From Actinomycetospora termitidis (GTDB lineage: Bacteria; Actinomycetota; Actinomycetes; Mycobacteriales; Pseudonocardiaceae), in assembly GCF_030286555.1 (NCBI RefSeq), contig NZ_JASVWF010000007.1:186001-250000 (forward strand): a stretch of 64,000 nucleotides of DNA, written 5' to 3'. Both the position numbers and the translations under genes were made by a program. Of the stretch, positions 60,017 through 64,000 are shown piece after piece; within the stretch, counting starts at the first letter, position 1, and each line of letters begins with the position of its first letter. The notes below the pieces were generated by a model, which made no database searches, had not been told where the DNA came from, and was given only the letters and a program-made list of their open reading frames with translations.

Positions 60017-61267
60017 ATGGGCACGACCATCGTGGGCGCGCGGGTGTTCGACGGCGAGCGGTCGCTGGGGGTGGCGACGGTCGTCGTGGACGACGCCGGG
60101 GTCATCGCGTCCGTCGACCCGGGGGAGCGAGACCCGGGCGCGGGGGAGGTCGACGGGCGCGGGCGGACCCTGCTGCCGGGGCTGATCGACGCCCACGTGC
60201 ACCTGCGCGGGGCGGGGAACCTGGGGCAGGACCTGCGCCACGGGGTCACGACCGTCCTCGACATGTTCTCCGCCCCGCCCCAGTTCACCGCGATGCTGCG
60301 CCGTCGGGCGGCCACGCGGGACGACGAGGCCGACCTGCGCAGCTCCGGGCTCATGGCCGGGGCGGTCGACGGGTGGCCGGCGGTGATGCTGCCGCCGGAC
60401 CCGAACGGCTGGCGGATGCCGGGGCTCTCGGGTCCCGACGACGCCGAGCGCTTCGTCGCCGACCGGGAGCGCGAGGGCTCGGACTACCTCAAGGTGTTCG
60501 TGGAGAACGCCGCGGACGTGAACCGCCCGACGCTGACACCGGAGACGGTCGCGGCGGTGTGCGGGGCGTCGCGGCGGCGTGGACTGCTGACCGTCGCGCA
60601 CGCGCCCACCCGGTGGGCCGCCGCCACGGCGCGGGCGGCCGGGGTGGACGTGCTGACCCACCTCCCGCTGGACGGCCCGCTCGACGACCCCGCCGGTCTG
60701 ACCGTGGTCCCGACGATGACGATGATGGCCGCCCTCACGTCGGCCGATTCCGTGCGTGAGCTGCTCGCCGACCCGCGGCTGACCGCCCGCCTCCCGGTGC
60801 CGGTCGTCCACGGTCTGGAGGCGGGCGACCGGGGCGGCCTCCCGACGTCGTCTGCCGTCGGGGCGTCCTACGAGCACGCCGCCGCGAACCTCGCACGTCT
60901 CCTGGAGGCGGGCGCGACGATCGTCGCCGGGACCGACGCGAACGACGTGCCCGGCCGGCCCGCGGCCGTGCTGCACGGCGCGTCGATGCACCTGGAGCTG
61001 GAGCTGCTGGTGCGGGCCGGGATGACGCCGGCCGACGCGCTCGCGGCGGCGACCTCGCGGGCGGCCGACGTCTTCTCCCTCCACGACCGCGGCCGGATCG
61101 CCCCCGGGCTCCGCGCCGACCTGCTGCTGGTCGACGGCGACCCGCTCGCCGACGTCACCGCGACCCGCGACCTGCGCACGGTGTGGCGACGCGGCGTCGC
61201 GCACGAGGAGTCCGACCCGGTGCGCGCGGTCGACGTCGACCAGGTGGGGGCGCCGCGCCGGCGGTGA
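60017..61267 (+). CDS. Amidohydrolase (imidazolonepropionase-like)
   Basis: A 416-residue metal-dependent hydrolase. TLLPGLIDAHVHLRGAGNLG gives the HxH metal site, EGSDYLKVFVEN the (carboxylated) Lys, LLTVAHAPTRWAAATARAAG and DVLTHLPLDGP two more His, and IVAGTDANDVPGRPA the Asp. The C-terminal small beta-sandwich ends GRIAPGLRADLLLVDGDPLA. This is the amidase/imidazolonepropionase-like subgroup. It is cytoplasmic. Its role in the siderophore locus is not clear; it may be a passenger or may recycle an acylated product. Confidence 0.9.
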   Translation: MGTTIVGARVFDGERSLGVATVVVDDAGVIASVDPGERDPGAGEVDGRGRTLLPGLIDAHVHLRGAGNLGQDLRHGVTTVLDMFSAPPQFTAMLRRRAATRDDEADLRSSGLMAGAVDGWPAVMLPPDPNGWRMPGLSGPDDAERFVADREREGSDYLKVFVENAADVNRPTLTPETVAAVCGASRRRGLLTVAHAPTRWAAATARAAGVDVLTHLPLDGPLDDPAGLTVVPTMTMMAALTSADSVRELLADPRLTARLPVPVVHGLEAGDRGGLPTSSAVGASYEHAAANLARLLEAGATIVAGTDANDVPGRPAAVLHGASMHLELELLVRAGMTPADALAAATSRAADVFSLHDRGRIAPGLRADLLLVDGDPLADVTATRDLRTVWRRGVAHEESDPVRAVDVDQVGAPRRR

Positions 61268-61270
61268 GGC

Positions 61271-62587
61271 TCAGCGCTGCTCGGGCTCGTGCGCGGACAC
61301 CTCGACGACCTCCGGCTCGAGCGGGGCGTGGTCGGTGACGCCGGGAGTCGGTTCCTCCTCCGGCTCCGGCGTGTGCAACGAGGCCTGCCGTAGGGGTGGC
61401 AGGAACGTCGCCAGGGCCGCCGTCGCGACCACGCAGACCGCACCGCCGGCCGCGATCGCCGGGCCGGGACCGAGGAGCCGCGAGGCCACCCCGGCCTCGA
61501 CGCCACCCGCCGACGGGCCGACCGTCGCCTGGGCGAGCCAGACGCTGGACACCCGGCCCTGCAGGTGGTCCGGGGTGGCGTCGGCGAGCAGCGCGCGGCG
61601 CAGGATCTCCGAGACCATGTCCGCGGCGCCCGCGATCGCCAGGAACGGCAGGGCCCACGCCAGCGAGCTCGACAGGCCGAAGGCGGCGATCGCCGCGCCG
61701 TAGAGGCCGACCGCGATCAACAGGACGCGGCCCGTCCGGCGCACCGTCGACGTCCATCCGCTGGTCAGCGCCGCGATCATGGCTCCGACGGCGGGTGCGG
61801 TGTAGAGCAGGCCGGCCGCCTGCGGTCCCTGCTCCAGGACCTCCACGACCACCTGCGGGAAGAGCACGTGCGGCAGGGCGAACAGCATCGCGGCCACGTC
61901 GACGAGCAGCACCCCGCGCACCACGCGGTTCCGGACGACGAAGCCGGCGCCCTCCCGCAACGACTCCAGCGGGTGCGCCGTGATCACTCCGGACGGGCGC
62001 AGCGGCGGCAGGAACCAGAGCAGGGTCGTCGTCACCGCGGACGCGACGGCGCAGAGCCCGAAGTTGACCGCGAGCCCGGGGCCGGCGATGAGCAGACCGG
62101 CCACGGAGGGCCCGACCACCGCCCCGATCTGCGTGGACAGCGCCACGAGCGCGCCGGCCGCGGCGAGCTGCTCCCGCGGCACGATCGCCGGCGTGACGGC
62201 CATCAGCGCGGACTGACTCACCGCGGTCGCGCCGTTGAGCGCGACGCAGACGTAGAGGACCCACAGCTGCGGGTTCGGGACGGCGGCGTTGACCGCCAGC
62301 ACCCCGAACACCACCGCCGCGGCGCCGCGGCTGACGAGGATGATCTTGCGGCGGTCCCAGCGGTCGGCGACGACGCCCCCGGCGAGCGTGCCGACCAGCG
62401 TGGTCGCACCCACCAAGGCCGCCGCCAGGCTGACGTGCAGCGACGAGCGAGTCATGTCGTAGACCTGCCAGGGCACGCCGACCGTGGTCAGCGCGATCCC
62501 GAACAGCGAGACCACCCGGGCGGCGAACACCAGCCGGAACTCGGCACTCGACCGCAGGGGCGAGACGTCGATCATCAACAGCCGCAT
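61271..62587 (-). CDS. EntS-like MFS siderophore exporter
   Basis: A 438-residue, 12-helix MFS protein: FRLVFAARVVSLFGIALTTV, GVPWQVYDMTRSSLHVSLAA, VGATTLVGTLAGGVVADRWD and RRKIILVSRGAA (motif A). SVWLAQATVGPSAGGVEAG is in helix 11. This fits the EntS / DHA3 group that exports catecholate siderophores. The C-terminus is an acidic Pro/Glu tail. GAGGAGG lies before ATG 62587, and an iron box lies 44 bases upstream. It is divergent from the NRPS gene. Confidence 0.9.
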   Translation of the reverse strand: MRLLMIDVSPLRSSAEFRLVFAARVVSLFGIALTTVGVPWQVYDMTRSSLHVSLAAALVGATTLVGTLAGGVVADRWDRRKIILVSRGAAAVVFGVLAVNAAVPNPQLWVLYVCVALNGATAVSQSALMAVTPAIVPREQLAAAGALVALSTQIGAVVGPSVAGLLIAGPGLAVNFGLCAVASAVTTTLLWFLPPLRPSGVITAHPLESLREGAGFVVRNRVVRGVLLVDVAAMLFALPHVLFPQVVVEVLEQGPQAAGLLYTAPAVGAMIAALTSGWTSTVRRTGRVLLIAVGLYGAAIAAFGLSSSLAWALPFLAIAGAADMVSEILRRALLADATPDHLQGRVSSVWLAQATVGPSAGGVEAGVASRLLGPGPAIAAGGAVCVVATAALATFLPPLRQASLHTPEPEEEPTPGVTDHAPLEPEVVEVSAHEPEQR

Positions 62588-62630
62588 CGCGCCTCCTCGC
62601 GTGTCGGACAACTGCGCCGTTCGCCGCACC

Positions 62631-62649
62631 ATAGGTGAGGCTAGCCATA
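62631..62649 (-). promoter_or_regulatory. Iron box between the EntS-like exporter and NRPS genes
   Basis: On the plus strand ATAGGTGAGGCTAGCCATA matches 14 of 19 positions of the IdeR/DmdR consensus and contains the palindromic GGCTAGCC core. It lies 44 bases upstream of the exporter's start. Confidence 0.7.
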
Positions 62650-62777
62650 CCATCCCCGCGCGGGGGTGGGCCACCGGAGAGAGACCGAACCCTCACTCTG
62701 TGCGACGGCCGCCCGCGCCGGGTAGGGAGCCGACGACGTGGCGAGCGTCGCGTCCCGGCGGCGGTTGTCGAGCGAAC

Positions 62778-62796
62778 TTAGGGTTGCTTTACTCGC
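62778..62796 (+). promoter_or_regulatory. Possible second iron box for the NRPS gene
   Basis: TTAGGGTTGCTTTACTCGC keeps the TTAGG half-site but little of the other half. It lies 39 bases before the NRPS start. A weak candidate. Confidence 0.35.
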
Positions 62797-62834
62797 CGAC
62801 CGGGCACGGTTGCACCGGAGCGAAGGAGGAGCAG

Positions 62835-64000
62835 GTGGCGGCAGGCACGGTCGAGGTCGACCCGGCGACGACCACCGAGCTCCCGCTGACCGCGGCGCAG
62901 GCCGGCATCTGGTTCGCGCAGGCGATCGACCCGGAGAACCCGATCTACACGACGGGCGAGCGGGTCGATCTGCACGGTCCGCTGGACGCCGAGGCGTTCG
63001 TGCGCGCCGTGCGGGTCGCGGTCGACGAGGCGGACGCGCTGCACGTGCGGGTGCGCGAGGTCGACGGCGAGCCCCGCCAGCGCTTCCTCGGCCCGGACGA
63101 GCGCCCCGACTGGACCGTGGACCGCGTCGACCTGCGCGCCGAGGCCGACCCGGAGGCCGCCGCCGTCGCGTGGATGCGCGACGCGCTCGCGGAGCCGATC
63201 CACCCGGCGTCGGGAACGGTGCTCTTCGGGCAGGCCCTGCTGCGTCTCGGCGACGACCACCACGTCTGGTTCCACCGCTACCACCACCTCGTCACCGACG
63301 CGTACGGCTTCTCGCTGATCGCCCGGCGCGTCGCCGCCGTGGCGACCGCGCTGGCCACGGGGGAGGAGGTGCCGCCGCGGCGTTTCGGGTCGGCGGCCGA
63401 CCTCCTCGTCGGGGAGCACGAGGTGAGCGCGACGCAGCGGAAGGCCGACCGGGCCTTCTTCGCCGACCGCTTCCCCGCCGCCCCGGCCGCGGTGACCCTC
63501 GGTCCGGGGGCCGCGCTGACGTCGCACACCTTCCTGCGGGAGGGGACGACGCTGCCGGCGTCGGTCGTGGAGGGCCTCGGCTCGTCGTGGCCCAACGCGG
63601 TCGTCGCGGCGGTGGCGGTGCTGCTGGCCCGGCACGGGTCGGGCGGGCCCGAGGACGCGCCGGGAGAGATCGCGATCGGCGTCCCGATGATGAACCGGCT
63701 CACGGGGCCGAACCGGTCCGTGGCCTCCCGGACGCCGGGCATGCTCGTGACGATCGTGCCGGTGCGCGTGACGGTGGACCCGTCCGCGACCGTGGGCGAC
63801 CTCGTCGTCGCGGTCGAGGCCGAGGTGACCGAGGCGCGGGGCCACGCCCGGTACGGGCTGGAGGACCTGCGGCGGGACCGCGGGGCACGGGCGGAGCGGT
63901 CCGTGCCGTGGGTCAACGTGAAGCCGTTCGCCGACGCGCCGACGATCGGGTCGGACGTCACCGGGACCGCCCGGCCGGTCTCCGGCGGGCCGGTCCACGA
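62835..64000 (+). CDS. Siderophore NRPS, N-terminal condensation domain (continues past the window)
   Basis: The first 388 residues of a large NRPS start VAAGTVEVDPATTTELPLTA. The condensation domain has ELPLTAAQAGIWFAQAIDPE (C1), the C3 motif FHRYHHLVTDAYGFSLIARR (near 145-165; Ala replaces the usual Gly in HHxxxDG), and later IAIGVPMMNRLTGPNRSVAS (C4-C5). It resembles the EntF/DhbF loading-side C domain that accepts DHB from a carrier protein. AAGGAGG lies 5-6 bases before GTG 62835. Adenylation and later modules lie to the right, so amino acid specificity cannot be read. Confidence 0.93.
   Translation, partial: MAAGTVEVDPATTTELPLTAAQAGIWFAQAIDPENPIYTTGERVDLHGPLDAEAFVRAVRVAVDEADALHVRVREVDGEPRQRFLGPDERPDWTVDRVDLRAEADPEAAAVAWMRDALAEPIHPASGTVLFGQALLRLGDDHHVWFHRYHHLVTDAYGFSLIARRVAAVATALATGEEVPPRRFGSAADLLVGEHEVSATQRKADRAFFADRFPAAPAAVTLGPGAALTSHTFLREGTTLPASVVEGLGSSWPNAVVAAVAVLLARHGSGGPEDAPGEIAIGVPMMNRLTGPNRSVASRTPGMLVTIVPVRVTVDPSATVGDLVVAVEAEVTEARGHARYGLEDLRRDRGARAERSVPWVNVKPFADAPTIGSDVTGTARPVSGGPVH

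Overview
The window is very GC-rich DNA from an actinomycete, most likely a Pseudonocardiaceae member (Pseudonocardia or Actinomycetospora type). This rests on a WhiB regulator, an ANTAR regulator, a PptT/PptH pair, MbtH, many GTG starts, 4-base stop/start overlaps and -10 hexamers placed just upstream of start codons. The taxonomic call is inference; no rRNA gene is present.

Bases 1 to about 8350 are one end of an integrated phage-like or plasmid-like element. A minus-strand early operon runs leftwards out of the window: an excisionase-like HTH protein, a MerR-like Cys-pair protein, small ORFs, an Ala-rich repeat protein, a RecA-like ATPase, a WhiB protein, a DnaT-like replication protein and a DnaB helicase. 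A divergent HTH gene, a DUF6907-type gene, integrase-site-like repeats and a tRNA 3'-end remnant (putative att site, 8320-8346) complete it. No integrase lies in the window.

From 8.4 to 48 kb is chromosomal accessory and housekeeping DNA: a MaoC-SCP2 / hydrolase / acyl-CoA ligase operon (the ligase is frameshifted), a GAF-ANTAR protein, a ROK protein, small membrane proteins, a GDSL esterase, a class III cyclase, the pptH-pptT pair, an SbcCD/YhaON-like DNA repair pair, a Uma2 protein, an enoyl-CoA hydratase, PhoD, a CAT-anticodon tRNA, an AraC regulator, an acyl-CoA ligase, a GGDEF-EAL protein, and an amine catabolism locus (IclR regulator, two APC permeases, copper amine oxidase). A DHA2 exporter and an NlpC/P60 hydrolase with a long leader follow.

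From 48.5 kb to the right edge is a siderophore locus: an ornithine/lysine N-hydroxylase, 2,3-dihydroxybenzoate synthesis and activation genes (dhbA, dhbC, dhbE, and dhbB lacking its carrier domain), FecCD/ABC uptake genes, a stand-alone aryl carrier protein, MbtH, a siderophore-interacting reductase, an EntS-like exporter and the start of an NRPS. IdeR/DmdR-like iron boxes sit before the main transcription units. The gene set predicts a mixed catecholate-hydroxamate siderophore whose carrier proteins the PptT at 22.9 kb could prime. The locus is interrupted at 58.6-60 kb by an AbiEi/DUF559-type gene bracketed by five 62-base palindromic elements, the most unusual structure in the window.
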